From: Rhodamnia argentea
Lineage: Eukaryota; Streptophyta; Magnoliopsida; Myrtales; Myrtaceae
DNA length: 64,000 bases
Direction of reading: 5' to 3'
Assembly: GCF_020921035.1 (NCBI RefSeq)
Contig: NC_063157.1
Coordinates: forward strand, 21,531,015 to 21,595,014
The number at the start of each line of letters is the position of its first letter. The stretch's first letter is position 1. The position numbers were made by a program, and so were the translations under genes. Below, piece after piece: positions 1 through 10,324 of the stretch. The notes beneath the pieces are model-generated. The model searched no databases. It worked only from the letters and a program-made list of their open reading frames with translations, and was not told the DNA's origin.

Positions 1-983
1 CCTAGTTATCTTCACTCCAAAACCTTCTCTCTCACTTTATCCACTTATGCAAGGATCGAACTCGAACTGGGTTGTTGGGGGGATTCTCCTCACTGCTGAT
101 TATATTTTGCTCACTTTGTGGTACATTCTTCTGGTATAGTATACATGTTTTCATCTTGTTTTGCTAGTGCTGTTATCAGGACTTGAGTTGAAAATGATCG
201 GAAATTCAACAATTGATCCTGCAGAAACAGATAATGAAGGAGTATCCGGCAGAACTGACTGTAATCTTCTTTTACAACGTGGTCGTGAGCTTCATGACTG
301 CCATTGTCTGTTTAGTAATGGAACATGATATGAGTGCATGGAGAGTGCAGGGTATAGAACTGGCCTCGGTAATATGCTCGGTGAGGAAACAAAGCAACAA
401 ACTTTATCGCGCTTCATTAATGAAAATTGTGCCGATGCTGATGTTCCCTCCTCTTTGCTTTGCTTTGCTTATAGGGCCTCTTTAATCGATGCTTAACCAA
501 CATCGTTCACACATGGGCAATCCGGTTGAAAGGGCCTTTCTATGTGGCGATGTTCAAGCCGTTGTTGATTCCCGTGGCTGTTGCCATGGGTGTCTTCTTT
601 CTTGGAGACAAACTTCATCTCGGAAGGTAAGATACAGCAGGAAAACATCGAGCACTACATTATCTTGAATGCCAAAAGAAAGATTAAACATGATGACCAA
701 TCAATGTGGCTTAAGACGTACTGCATGCGTATAATATGCAAAAAAAGCTTTTTTTTATTCTAATTGGACACCGAGATAACCTAATTACGTTCTCATACTA
801 TGTATGCCTTGGATGACAATTGCTTTTGTCTTCTATGAATTCGCAGTCTTATAGGAGCGACCATACTGTCCATTGGATTTTATATTGTAATGTGGGGGAA
901 GGCAAAAGAGGAAGTGGTTGAGGAGTCTGTAGAGAGTCGGTTGGAATCACCGTCCTTTGAAAAAGTCCCCCTACTGCAATGAC
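1..983 (+). CDS. WAT1-related (EamA/nodulin MtN21) transporter, 3' part of gene, copy 1
   Basis: Four 3' exons of a WAT1-related membrane transporter (drug/metabolite transporter superfamily, EamA domains; WAT1 itself is a vacuolar auxin transporter, substrate here unknown). Exons by splice sites and phase are about 3-133, 225-380, 475-626 and 847-983 (TGA 981-983). They encode the family motifs [45 protein letters not shown] and [11 protein letters not shown], then a terminal helix and the tail [11 protein letters not shown] ending KVPLLQ. The last four exons match those of copies 2 and 3 in order and phase. The 5' half lies outside the window. No stop or frameshift is seen in the visible exons. 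The 3' flank continues as a duplicated block. Family call is firm; function of this paralog is inferred only. Confidence 0.85.
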
Positions 984-2250
984 CGCTAACACATATGAAG
1001 TGTAGAACAAATTTCTTGAGATGGATTGCAGATAGGTACTGCTTGGAAGCTTTGTGAAAAGGATTCCTCGCCCTCAATAAGCCTGGAGGCGTCCGTGTCG
1101 TACTTATCAATCATTGATCTGAGTTAGAGGATCAAACAGTGATTGCTTGTCGATCGCGAAAAACCCAGATTGCTTGTTCAAACCATTGATAGGCGTGTAT
1201 GAAAGGTGTTGCTCCAAGCACAAAACCGAGCTGTGGCGTGCAAGAATAACACGTCTCTTGCTTTCAATATGGTCCATTTTGATGTCTACGAGTTTCTAGC
1301 CGGAAGTCACAGAAATATGTTGCTTTGTCTGAATAAATGCTGCTTTAAATGTATTTCAAGATGAGCTAAGTGCACATACACACAGTTGCCAAAAGTTTTT
1401 TTGGTACTGTTAACTCCATTTAACGAAATCTGTTGGGTATGGCTTCCAATGGGTTCAATTTGAACGGTCGACCAAAAAAATAAATAAAAATAGCTGCACA
1501 TAGATTATCCATGTCAGATATTTTCATCCCAAATAAGACAGAATCATTAGCGTCATCAAATAACAATGGACATAATTACGCCTTAATTTTATTTTCCCTT
1601 TTCACAATAGATGGATAAAAAATGGGCATATTAAGTTGTCATTTTAAATACTGAACTTAGCATATAACAATTTACATCAAATTAAGTCTAATTTGTCATT
1701 TGAGCAAAATGAAGGACTGTATTGAATAATTTTTTTAATATAAAAGTTTAGAGATGATATTGCATATTTGATCAAAATTCAGGCACTGCTTTTTGTGTCA
1801 ATTTTTTCTTTAGATTGTTACTCGACAATTGCTCATTCGCAAAAATGTCAATAAAAGAATCTGTGGGATGCACGGGCTTCTTGTCATGAGCTCTTGTCTG
1901 GCACGCAGCCATAAGCATAATGACAGCAACATGGGCTCTTGTCCCACTTTTTTTGGTTTTTTTCAATATTTTGAGATTCACGGGCTAAATAATGAACAAA
2001 ACAACAACGTGATTGCACCGGACATTACTCAGAAAAGGATCTACTATACTAATCAAGTTCAGATTTTGATTCCCTTCCATCAATAATTATGCCTGTACTA
2101 AGGGATTTGCGATTTAATATTCTATCTCTGAAATTCTAATTTGAGTATCTAAATCAATGGAGACTAGCGAATTTTATTGAGTGGATGAAAATTGGGTGAT
2201 CGGTTCTCAATCCGGTCCCATCTCGAAAAATCGAGCTGAGATGTTTTAGA
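984..2250. repeat. Duplicated 3' flank of WAT1 copy 1 (block A)
   Basis: No gene seen. From about 780 to 2225 this DNA matches 14362-15860 by eye, with small indels, so the last exon and about 1.2 kb downstream were duplicated as a unit. Homology ends near 2225. Open frames here are short and differ between the two copies, so none is supported as coding. Confidence 0.75.
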
Positions 2251-2284
2251 AATGTTACGAAATCCGAAAATCCGAAAATCCGCG

Positions 2285-2615
2285 TTCCTTTCCAGTGAAT
2301 TTTCGGGCAATGGGAACAACGACGCTGTCATACACCGGGACCCAGAAGATCACGCTGATGACATCGAATGTGGAGAGGGACGCCGGTGGGATGGTGAAGG
2401 AACCGACAGTGGTATCCATCATCATGCCTTGCTCCACGAACATTGTGGACATCTGTGCGTAAACAGCGGAGAACACGATTCCAGTGGCCCAGATGGGGAA
2501 CATGCGGATTAGAATCTTGAGCTCCTCCACTTGTGTCACCGTACACAGCCTCCACGAGTTGTAATCCCCATTTTTTGCCTCTGCATCTGAGAGTACAGCA
2601 GCTTTGTCGAGACAT
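2285..2615 (-). pseudogene. NPF (NRT1/PTR family) transporter fragment
   Basis: Minus-strand remnant of a proton-coupled nitrate/peptide transporter (NPF, subfamily 8-like). The frame reads CLDKAAVLSDAEAKNG, then WRLCTVTQVEELKILIRMFP, then an intact helix stretch with GIVFSAVYAQMSTMFVEQG and PIARKFTGKERGF. A splice acceptor precedes it (exon begins at 2615). The coding match stops near 2285 in a short TCCGAAAA repeat. The family is normally about 570 residues; only about 110 from the start of the last large exon remain. The 5' exons and C-terminal helices are absent nearby. It is therefore a gene relic with no visible in-frame lesion in the surviving part. Confidence 0.8.
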
Positions 2616-3077
2616 CTGCAAGCGACATCAAGTTTGAGAATCATCCCCATTCTTGTATTCAAGTTGACCACAGTCAAATAGCGAGCATAGTGGTCAGAAA
2701 TCAACAGAAGCATGCAAAACTTTACCAGGAACAAATCATGCATAACTCATAATACTAGCGGCAGCTACCAAGAGTAAACGCTCAAGTGTCTTCATCATCT
2801 ACTCAGGCAGCACCAACAGAGTTGACAGACAAGGAGACTTATCCTATCCTAACAATCTCAAATATGTCTCTATGAGATAATGATGAAAAGATCTTCGCAA
2901 AAATCAAATTATGTTAAGCTACTCAATTACATCAAGAAAAGTTTGTGCAGCTAATTTAGGAAACTGAACAAACTAGAGGACTCATTGACAACTAATCGTG
3001 ACCCAATAAGGATAGAGGTGTCAATATGGGTTCAAAACCCATATTTGATCCTATATGGGTTATTCAAATTATACGTG
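2616..3077. other. Intergenic, nothing recognised
   Basis: AT-rich DNA between the NPF relic and the inverted repeat. The stretch just upstream of the NPF exon may be its intron remnant. No reading frame resembles a known family. Confidence 0.5.
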
Positions 3078-3492
3078 GATTTGGAGAATACTTGGCACGC
3101 TGATGTGTCACCCCTGTCTAAAACACACTCTCTCAGCTTGTATAAAGATGAAATGAAAAGGGTAAAGGGATAGTGGACGGTGATTAGACACTTTGAACGC
3201 TAAAAGATTGGTAATATGTCTTAATCATATTCCTCACGTGGAAACTTCCCCCTTTTAATATATAAATGTCCTTATCTTCACGAAACAAAAAGGAAAAAGA
3301 AAAGAAAAAATCGAGGGTCCATATTGAGTCGATCCTTCGTACCGACCATCTTATAGCGTTCAAAGTGTCTAATCACCGTCCACTGTCCCTTCACCCTTTT
3401 CATTTCATCTCGATACAAGCTGAGCTGAGAGAGTGTGTTTGTGTTTTTCAGACAGGGACTGCCACATCCGCGTGCCCAATATTCTCCAAATC
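3078..3492. repeat. Long inverted repeat (hairpin), arms about 135-150 bp
   Basis: Left arm 3078-3213 and right arm 3341-3492 are reverse complements over almost their full length with scattered mismatches and small indels. Shared blocks include ATTTGGAGAATA, ACACACTCTCTCAGC, GATGAAATGAAAAGGG and GTGGACGGTGATTAGACAC. The loop is about 127 bp. A transcript across it would fold into one long imperfect stem. The right arm lies immediately upstream of the open frame at 3605, so the left arm looks like an inverted copy of that promoter or 5' UTR. Confidence 0.85.
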
Positions 3493-3604
3493 TCTTTCAG
3501 TTGAAAGAGTAGCAAACACTTTGACCAAAGAAAGAAAGTTCTTGCTTTCCTGTGATCTTTTCCTCGTCTCTTTGTTCTTTGTGATCCTCCTGAACCTTTC
3601 GACG

Positions 3605-3904
3605 ATGAGCACTCAACACTCGATTCTGACCACCTCGCGGGAGAGTGTTGAGAAACTTGCGGCGATCCAAAAGCCGAATGCGAGAAATGGCTGCGTTTTA
3701 GGACTCGAGACGAAAGGTTCGGTCTTGGTTGAAGCAGGGGAACAGAAGACCCGACCCGACCCGTTGTCACTCCTACGAGCGGCCACACTGTCCATCAGGT
3801 TCTATGTTGTAATGTGGAGGAAGGCAAAAGAGGAAATAGTTGAGGAATTTGCAGAGAGCCGGATGGAATCACCGTCCTCTCAAAAAGTTCCCCTGCTGCG
3901 ATGA
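3605..3904 (+). pseudogene. Chimeric open frame ending in a WAT1 terminal exon relic
   Basis: A 99-codon frame from ATG 3605 to TGA 3904. The last ~45 codons (from about 3770) are a WAT1 terminal exon, with FYVVMWRKAKEEIVEE and KVPLLR, closely like 847-983 and 14428-14563. The first ~50 codons (MSTQHSILTTSRESVEKL and on) have no counterpart in WAT1 genes and I do not recognise them. The usual upstream WAT1 exons are missing, so as a transporter it is a relic. The frame stays open upstream to about 3266. It could be a transcribed chimera or chance read-through into the relic exon. Confidence 0.55.
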
Positions 3905-4212
3905 CCGTCAGCAGAGCACAATTCTACAGATGGATTGAAGATGGGTGCTCCTTGGAAAGTTTGTGAAAAGGATTCCTCACCCTCAGTAAGCCTGCACAAA
4001 TAGGTGCCGGTGTTGGATCGCATTTACCATTGATCTGAGTCTAAAGGGGTCAAATCACGAATGGCCTGTTAATCCTAGAAACCGGATTGCTTGATCAAAC
4101 CATGGAGAGGTGTGGATGAAGGGCGTCCGTCCAAGCACAAAACCGAGCCGTGACTGCAAGAATAGTAAGTCCTTTGCTTCCAACATATGATCCAACTTGA
4201 TGCTTGCAAGTC
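3905..4212. other. 3' flank of relic WAT1 exon, left of MULE insertion
   Basis: Non-coding DNA homologous to the 3' flanks at 984-1310 and 14564-14875. It is interrupted at 4212 by the MULE and resumes at 10316. The last nine bases (4204-4212, TTGCAAGTC) are the left target duplication. Confidence 0.7.
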
Positions 4213-4776
4213 GGCCTAATATCCAAAAAAACCCTAAACTTTAGTCCCAGTCCTAATTTGGCCGAAAACTTTTTCTTATCTCATGAAAAATCCATAACTT
4301 TCACTTTTGTCCCAAATCTACCACCGTTAACTTTTCATCCAAAATGGCCGTTAGCAATCCCACGTAGTGTTTCCACGTCATTACTAAAATTCAACTCAGC
4401 AAGCTAACACGGATAAATCTTGTGCAACACGACGTCTTCTTGGATGAGTAATTAGTTTGGCTTTTAATTCCTCTTTCTCTTCGTTTCATCTCGTCTCCCC
4501 CTTCAATCGCGCTGGGATTCTCCATGGCGCTCACCCCTCCATCCCTCGCACTTGGTGTCCCTCATCTTTGGCGCTCCTCCACTCGAGAGGCTTAGAGGCC
4601 TTCATCTCTCGTGCTCGAAGTCCGTCATCCCTTGCACTCGTAGGCTCGATACGCTCGGACATCTTGCACTCGGAGTCCTCTATCTCTTGCACTCCTAGGC
4701 TCGAGATGCTCTAACATCTCGCGCTTGAAGGTTAGGTCTTCCATTATCCTCCTATTTAACGTTTTGTAAATGGGTA
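4213..4776 (+). repeat. Left terminal inverted repeat of MULE
   Basis: Matches the reverse complement of 9765-10315 along its length; inner edge near TTTAACGTTTTGTA..ATGGGTA. The central part holds degenerate subrepeats of the kind CTTGCACTCGTAGGCTCGA at 30-45 bp spacing. Open frames inside (such as 4457-4714) are not supported as genes. Confidence 0.88.
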
Positions 4777-5430
4777 AGTGAAAGCCAAATTGTTGGGCAT
4801 TGTGATCGCTTTTATTTTCAAAGGCAACTTGAAGCTTTTCTATTACTTTGTTGTACTTTTCATCGACTTTTCTATTGAAAGGTGAACCATCAGAAGAAAT
4901 TTGATTAATGTCTAGTCATTTTCCGGTGTGACTTTGCAAGCTCTAATCCTTGTTGGTCTCACTGGAATTGGACTTGTCCCTTATATAAAGAGCATTAATA
5001 AAGCCTTTTTGTTGCTCAAATCAAACTAATTGAACTTTATGAGATGTGAATATGACTCTTTATTGTATTTTTAGTAGATAATGAATTTGTTGGAAAGATA
5101 ACTATGAGTTGAAGATTATTTTTCATGAAAAGTTCATACCATGCAAAACATGATGAGCTAAGAATACCTTTTCTTTTGTATTCAAATGGAAAATGTGAAG
5201 CAATGTCTTGACTTGGATAACATTGGTATTAGGATCTCTATATGGGCCTGTAATGAGGCAATACGTGTGCTTACCTTTCAGTTTTCATGAATTCTTTTTT
5301 AATTATTTATTTTTAAATTGAAGTATTACTAGCTTGAATCAAAAGCAATGGTGATTTTTTATTCAATTCTTAACCCTATGTTCATCACTGTGTTTTCAGT
5401 TTTCATTTTAACACACTATTTTTTAACAGA

Positions 5431-7945
5431 ATGGAAGAGACGGTGATGATAGTTCATCAAAATGGAGGAATGATAGTCCTTCATCAGTAGAACTAAGAAT
5501 ATCAGATGAAGACTCAGGTTTTGATACCGAACCTGTAAGTGGCCCTGACGATGATAATTTTGAAGAAGCCAATGTCACGACAAGGCCAATGGTTAATAGG
5601 TATGATCCTATGTGTGACCATGATGAGAAAATATTAAATCTAGACATGAGATTTGAATCTCGTGAACAGTTCAAGAACGATGTGAAAAAAATATGTAGTG
5701 ATTAACAGATTCAATATTTCTTGGCAAAAGAGTGAAGAGAAAAGAATGAGAGCGAAGAGCGTAGAAGGATGTGGTTGGAGGTTGTACGGTGTATGGATTC
5801 AGAATAGGAAAACTTTTATCATAAGGGGAGTTGGAGACCCACGTAGCTGTAATCGAAACCTAACTAATAAGCAAGCTCTTGCTACATGGCTTGCTCATGA
5901 GTACATGCCTAAGATTAGGGCTAGGCTAACTTACTCGGCTGCAAAAATGTGAGCAGATGCAAGAGAAAAGTTTGCTCTAATATTGGATAGAAAAAAATGT
6001 TATAGAGCCATATCAAAAGCTCTTAATCTTATAAGGGGCCCGATAGAGGAGCAATATGACATGTTGAAATCATATTTGGCGGAGCTCAAGAGAGTTAGCA
6101 AGGATGGAACATTTGAGATAGAAGTTAATCCAACAACTAAAGTATTTGAGAGGTTTTATGTGCGGTTTATCGAGTTGAAACACGGATTTTTAGCGGGATG
6201 TGGGTGTGTTATAAGCTTGGATGGGTGCTTTCTTAAGACTGGATTAAAGGGTCTGTTGTTATGTGCTGTTGGACGAGATGAAAACAATCAAATGTTTCCA
6301 ATAGTTTGGGCAGTTGTGGAAGTTGAATCCGAGGCATCTTGGACTTGGTTTCTCACCCTAGGCACAAGCAAAGGTTGAATTTTTATCAATGATCAACAAA
6401 AGATAATATCTCACCTTTTGTCTTTGTTGATTATTAAGTAACATTAGTGCAATCATTGACGATACTCATTTGCTTTTTATTGGCTAATTTTGGTTACAGA
6501 GACCAGTGAATGCAGCCTCATGGCTATCTCCACAAGCAGAGCATCGAAATTGTGCAAGACACATATATGCCAATTGGAAAAAATTGCACAAAGGGGATGC
6601 TCTTAAGCATCTCTTTTGGAGGGCTGTGAGATGTACATTTGAAGCTGATTTTGACGTCGCAATGGCAGATTTGAAGATGGAGTGCCCTAAAAGTTACGAA
6701 GACTTCATGAGGTTCATCAAGATAAGAACCAAATATGATGCGGTTGATAAGAACTTAAGCGAGACCTTCAATGGATACATTTGCATACCAAGAGAAAAAC
6801 CCATACTTCAAATAAGAATGATGTTAATGGAGTGGATGGCAGAGAGAAGTCAGTTAATGGTTGATCAAATAGATCCTATTTGCCCGAGGATTAGAATAAA
6901 GTTGGAGAAGATTAAACTAGAATCCAGGCATTTTATTACTAGAGTAGCAATGAGGAGCAAATTTTAGGTTCAAGTGTATGACAATAACTTTGTGGTTGGC
7001 TTGGATAGAAAAACTTATGCTTGTAGGGAATGGGATATCTCCGGAATACCATGTAAACTTTGATGAAGTTAGATATCGATGATTATGTTGATGATTGATT
7101 TAAGAAGGATGCTTATCAAAGATGCTACCAATGTCCCTTCCCATACATGAATGGAAAAAGAATGTGGCCCCAAGTCAGTGGTGAGCTAATCAAACCTCCA
7201 CCTTATAGAAGAAAAAGGGGGAGAGAGAAGAAAAACATAATCAAGGATAAGGATGAACGAAATAGCAATGGTAAGAACTAGCTGAAAGTTGGAATCCAAA
7301 TGCAATGTATAAACTGCCTTCATTATGGGCATAACAAGAGGACATGCAAGAATCCTTCAACATCAAGGCCACCCAAAATAAGTCTTAGTTGAAGGTTTGT
7401 GTAAATTTTAATAAGAATTTTTTTTTTTTTTGAGTTATCATGATTGGTAACATTAGTATTTCTTGTTTTTTTCATTTGCAAGAAAAAGAGGAAGACCAAA
7501 GAAGGCTATTGGTGTTCAGACCAATGCACATGCCAATGTACAATCTAATAGCGACTCTGCCATCATTATTAGGAAGGAGATGGCACAAGTTAGTGCCTTT
7601 TTTATGCATATATTATTTTCACAATAAGTGTATATTGTGAATAACGTGTCTTTATGTTCATTTTATATCATCAGGTACGACAAGGTTATGGACTTTTTAT
7701 TTCTGAAGACTCTGAAAATTCATATTTAAGGGTAATCTCTTTGTCTAATGATTTATATGTATGTTGAGAAGAACTGCAAGTTTACTTTTTACATTTTTTT
7801 TCCACTTTAGATGCTTGGTAGTGATAAAGTTATTCACATTGGAGGTCCATCAATAGCAAGAGATGTTCAAGTTTCAGCGAGCCTATCTTCAATTGGTATC
7901 TCAGAACCTCCACGCACTCAAGAATCTGGAATCGGTGGAGTGTGA
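5431..7945 (+). pseudogene. mudrA-type MULE transposase, decayed
   Basis: Transposase that would cut and paste the surrounding element. Order of recognisable parts: acidic N-terminal stretch (from 5431, after an acceptor TTTTAACAG); MuDR DNA-binding region with FESREQFKNDV and FNISWQKSEEKRMRAK; MULE catalytic domain with GCVISLDGCFLKTGLKG and MFPIVWAVVEVE, then AEHRNCARHIYANWKKLHKG; SWIM-like stretch with SGIPCK; a CCHC knuckle at about 7308-7350 (C-x2-C-x4-H-x4-C in CINCLHYGHNKRTC); and AT-hook-like KKRGRPKK near 7482. Later short exons end at TGA 7943-7945. Lesions: one-base shift in the A-run near 5686-5692, in-frame TGA near 5950, a missing segment after WTWFL near 6350, and a stop after GIPCK near 7050. 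Non-functional as read. Confidence 0.85.
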
Positions 7946-8616
7946 AGTTGTGGATCGGGAAATGCTAGTGCTGCTGTTAGATTAGAGGATGTTGAGTTGT
8001 AAACTGAAAAGGGCAGTTTTTGTGGTGTTTCTATGTGCATTTGGCTATGTATTATCTGTTTGGAGATTTACCGACATAGTTTTTATTTGGGATGTTTTCT
8101 TAATGTACTGTATTGAGTCGTGCACAAGACTGAACTCCTTTTGCTAGATGTTTGGAGTACCTTATGAATGAATTGACCACTATAAGTGGATTTTTGAAAC
8201 TCCTTTGTGAAACATGGACCACTTTGCAAACACAGGACCAGCAGATGATGAAGCAGACAAAGAAGTTACCAACCTCATTTCATATCTTCATGCCTTCATT
8301 TGTTATCTATAAACATTCCGAATTCTGTCTTTTACTTCGATCATCTTAGAGCCCATTGTAATTCAAGTTGCAGTTGTGTTCGACGTGCGAATGTAGTCAG
8401 AGAACTACACTCTGATTGACGGCAAAAAAGATGCGTTCTTACATGAGAAGCAAGCTCGAAGCAAGATATTTTTCAGAACGACTATCTATACATACAAAGC
8501 ATATCCCATTTCGTGGAATTGAGCCGGAAGATTCTACAACGTGCAGTGGGTTGGGTTCGATGAGGCATCAAGATATTGGTCAAATAGTTTCTATTGAAAT
8601 GACAAATATTGAATCA

Positions 8617-9175
8617 TCACAGCTTACTAATGCTATAGCTGATCCTATCGACCATACACATCATTAACACAATCAAAGCTGCTATTAGTACAAGTATAAC
8701 TCTAACATATGTCTTCTCCTGCGCTTGCATTCTGATAGTTTTAATCTGTAAGCCGTTGTCTAACTAATTCTCCACAATTTGCAACCTCTCCTTCAAGACC
8801 TCATTATCATTCATCACTTGGCAAATGACTTCTTTCTCTTGCAATGTCAGATAAGGACCGATCCATTAAAAAAAACCAACAATCATCAACCTCTGAAAAC
8901 AAGGTAATACTTTTTAACAGGTTTAGATTCAACATTTTTCAAATTGCTTAAGTAATAACTAAGAATGTCTTTACCTCTGATGTATATCACTGCATCAAGC
9001 AGTTATAAATTACTTTTCCATGTTGAATAGCGAAATGGCCTCCTGGCAAGATTTCTTGGGGTCTACGAGTGCGAGGTAGACGGTTGTTTGTCGTTGTTGC
9101 ATGCATGGAACGTCACATTCGTCGCTTACAAATTGACTCGATGCTCCGCCGCCACTGTTAGAACCTCCATTCTAC
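8617..9175 (-). pseudogene. Decayed GRF-zinc-finger-like / coiled-coil / membrane-anchor protein in MULE
   Basis: Minus-strand reading frame inside the MULE, opposing the transposase. Going 5' to 3' it shows CDVPCMQQ near 9100, TPRNLARRPFRYSTWK near 9050 (like the T-x-x-N-x-G-R-R-F-F centre of GRF zinc fingers), a splice acceptor, DDCWFF then W-I-G-P near 8880 (like the C-x-F-F-x-W-x-D end of that finger), a leucine-rich helical stretch EVLKERLQIVEN, and a C-terminal hydrophobic segment VRVILVLIAALIVLMMCM before a TGA at 8617-8619. Small plant proteins of GRF finger + coiled coil + tail anchor are common. Frameshifts and a TAG after QIVEN show decay. The GRF assignment is by pattern and moderate. 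Confidence 0.45.
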
Positions 9176-9764
9176 ATTAAAATAGAAGCAAACTAAAAAT
9201 ATAAGACCCAATCATCACAGAAATGCTTATTTCAGAGCTGAACCTTAATTTTAACAGATTTACAACCTCTTAACTTGAATCTAACATCATTTGCATGAGA
9301 TCCACTTCGCACAAAGCTCTCAATGCTGACTAGCATTGGTTTTCTCCATAAAGTCACTCTTTGCCTGCACATCTGGACGATTAACCTCGAGTGCCAGACA
9401 GTAAAAGCATGGATTTTGATATCCACCTCCACCGCAAAGCCTCAATACTTACAGTATACTTAATTATCTTTTTTAGGACAAAGACAAATAAGAATTAAGT
9501 CAAATACATTCAAACAAGCATTAATCGTATATCATAACACTAACAATCAATCTTGTGTAGTTTTCGCAGGTACTGGTAGTTTTCGAGAATCAAATGGGGA
9601 GTTTTCAAGAATTAATCTCGATTAATTGCAACCAACGATGCCACAAATTCCAAGGATTTCAGGGAATCAACCTGGTATTTTTGACAGTATTTAAAGTCTC
9701 TGACCAACAAATTTCAAAATCTCCCATTAACAAATGGGAAATGTCTGAGCGCGAGATTGAAGAC

Positions 9765-10315
9765 TACCCATCTACAAAACGTTAAATAGGAGGATAATGG
9801 AAGACCTGACCTTCAAGCACGAGATGTTAGAGCATCTCTAGCCTAGGAGCATATAAGATAGAGGACTCCAAGCGCGAGATGTCCGAGCGTGTCGTGCCTA
9901 CAAGCACAAGAGATGACGAACTTCGAGCGCGAGAGATGGAGGCCTCTAAGCGTCTCAAGCCTAGGATCATAAAAGATGAAGGACGCCAAGCGCAAGAGAT
10001 CGAGGAGTGAGCACCATGGAGAATCCTAGCGAGATTGAAACGAAGAGAAAGAGGAATTAAAAGTTCAAACCTAATTGATCATCTAAGAAGACATCGTTTT
10101 GCACAGGATTTATCCAGGTCAGCTTGCCGAGTTGAATTTTACTAATGACGTGGAAATGCCACGTGGGATCGCTAATGGCCATTTTGGATGAAAAGTTCAT
10201 GGAGGTAGTTTTGGAATAAAAGTGAAATTTTTGGACTTTTCATGAGACAAGAAAAAGTTTGGAGTAAAATTGGGACTGGACCTAAAATTTAAGATTTTTT
10301 TTTGGTATTGTGCCT
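9765..10315 (-). repeat. Right terminal inverted repeat of MULE
   Basis: Reverse complement of the left TIR, ending AATACC..GTGCCT at the target duplication. Several 1-5 base indels separate the two arms, so the insertion is not recent. Confidence 0.88.
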
Positions 10316-10324
10316 ATGCAAGTC

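Larger units (their letters stand above)
4213..10315. mobile_element. Mutator-like element (MULE) with long TIRs, about 6.1 kb
   Basis: A complete but decayed DNA transposon. The ends are ~550-bp inverted repeats (4213-4776 and 9765-10315). Flanking bases TTGCAAGTC (4204-4212) and ATGCAAGTC (10316-10324) form a 9-bp target duplication with one mismatch, the hallmark length for Mutator. Inside are a mudrA-type transposase (+ strand, 5431-7945) and a minus-strand GRF-zinc-finger-like reading frame (8617-9175). The host sequence either side joins to match the uninterrupted 3' flank of the other WAT1 copies (about 14855-14890), confirming insertion and limits. Both internal genes carry stops or frameshifts, so it is probably not autonomous now. 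Confidence 0.9.

Noticed and set aside
4457-4714. Open frame of 85 codons in the MULE left TIR
   Set aside because: Lies wholly within a terminal repeat; the same frame is broken in the right arm and the residues are low-complexity.
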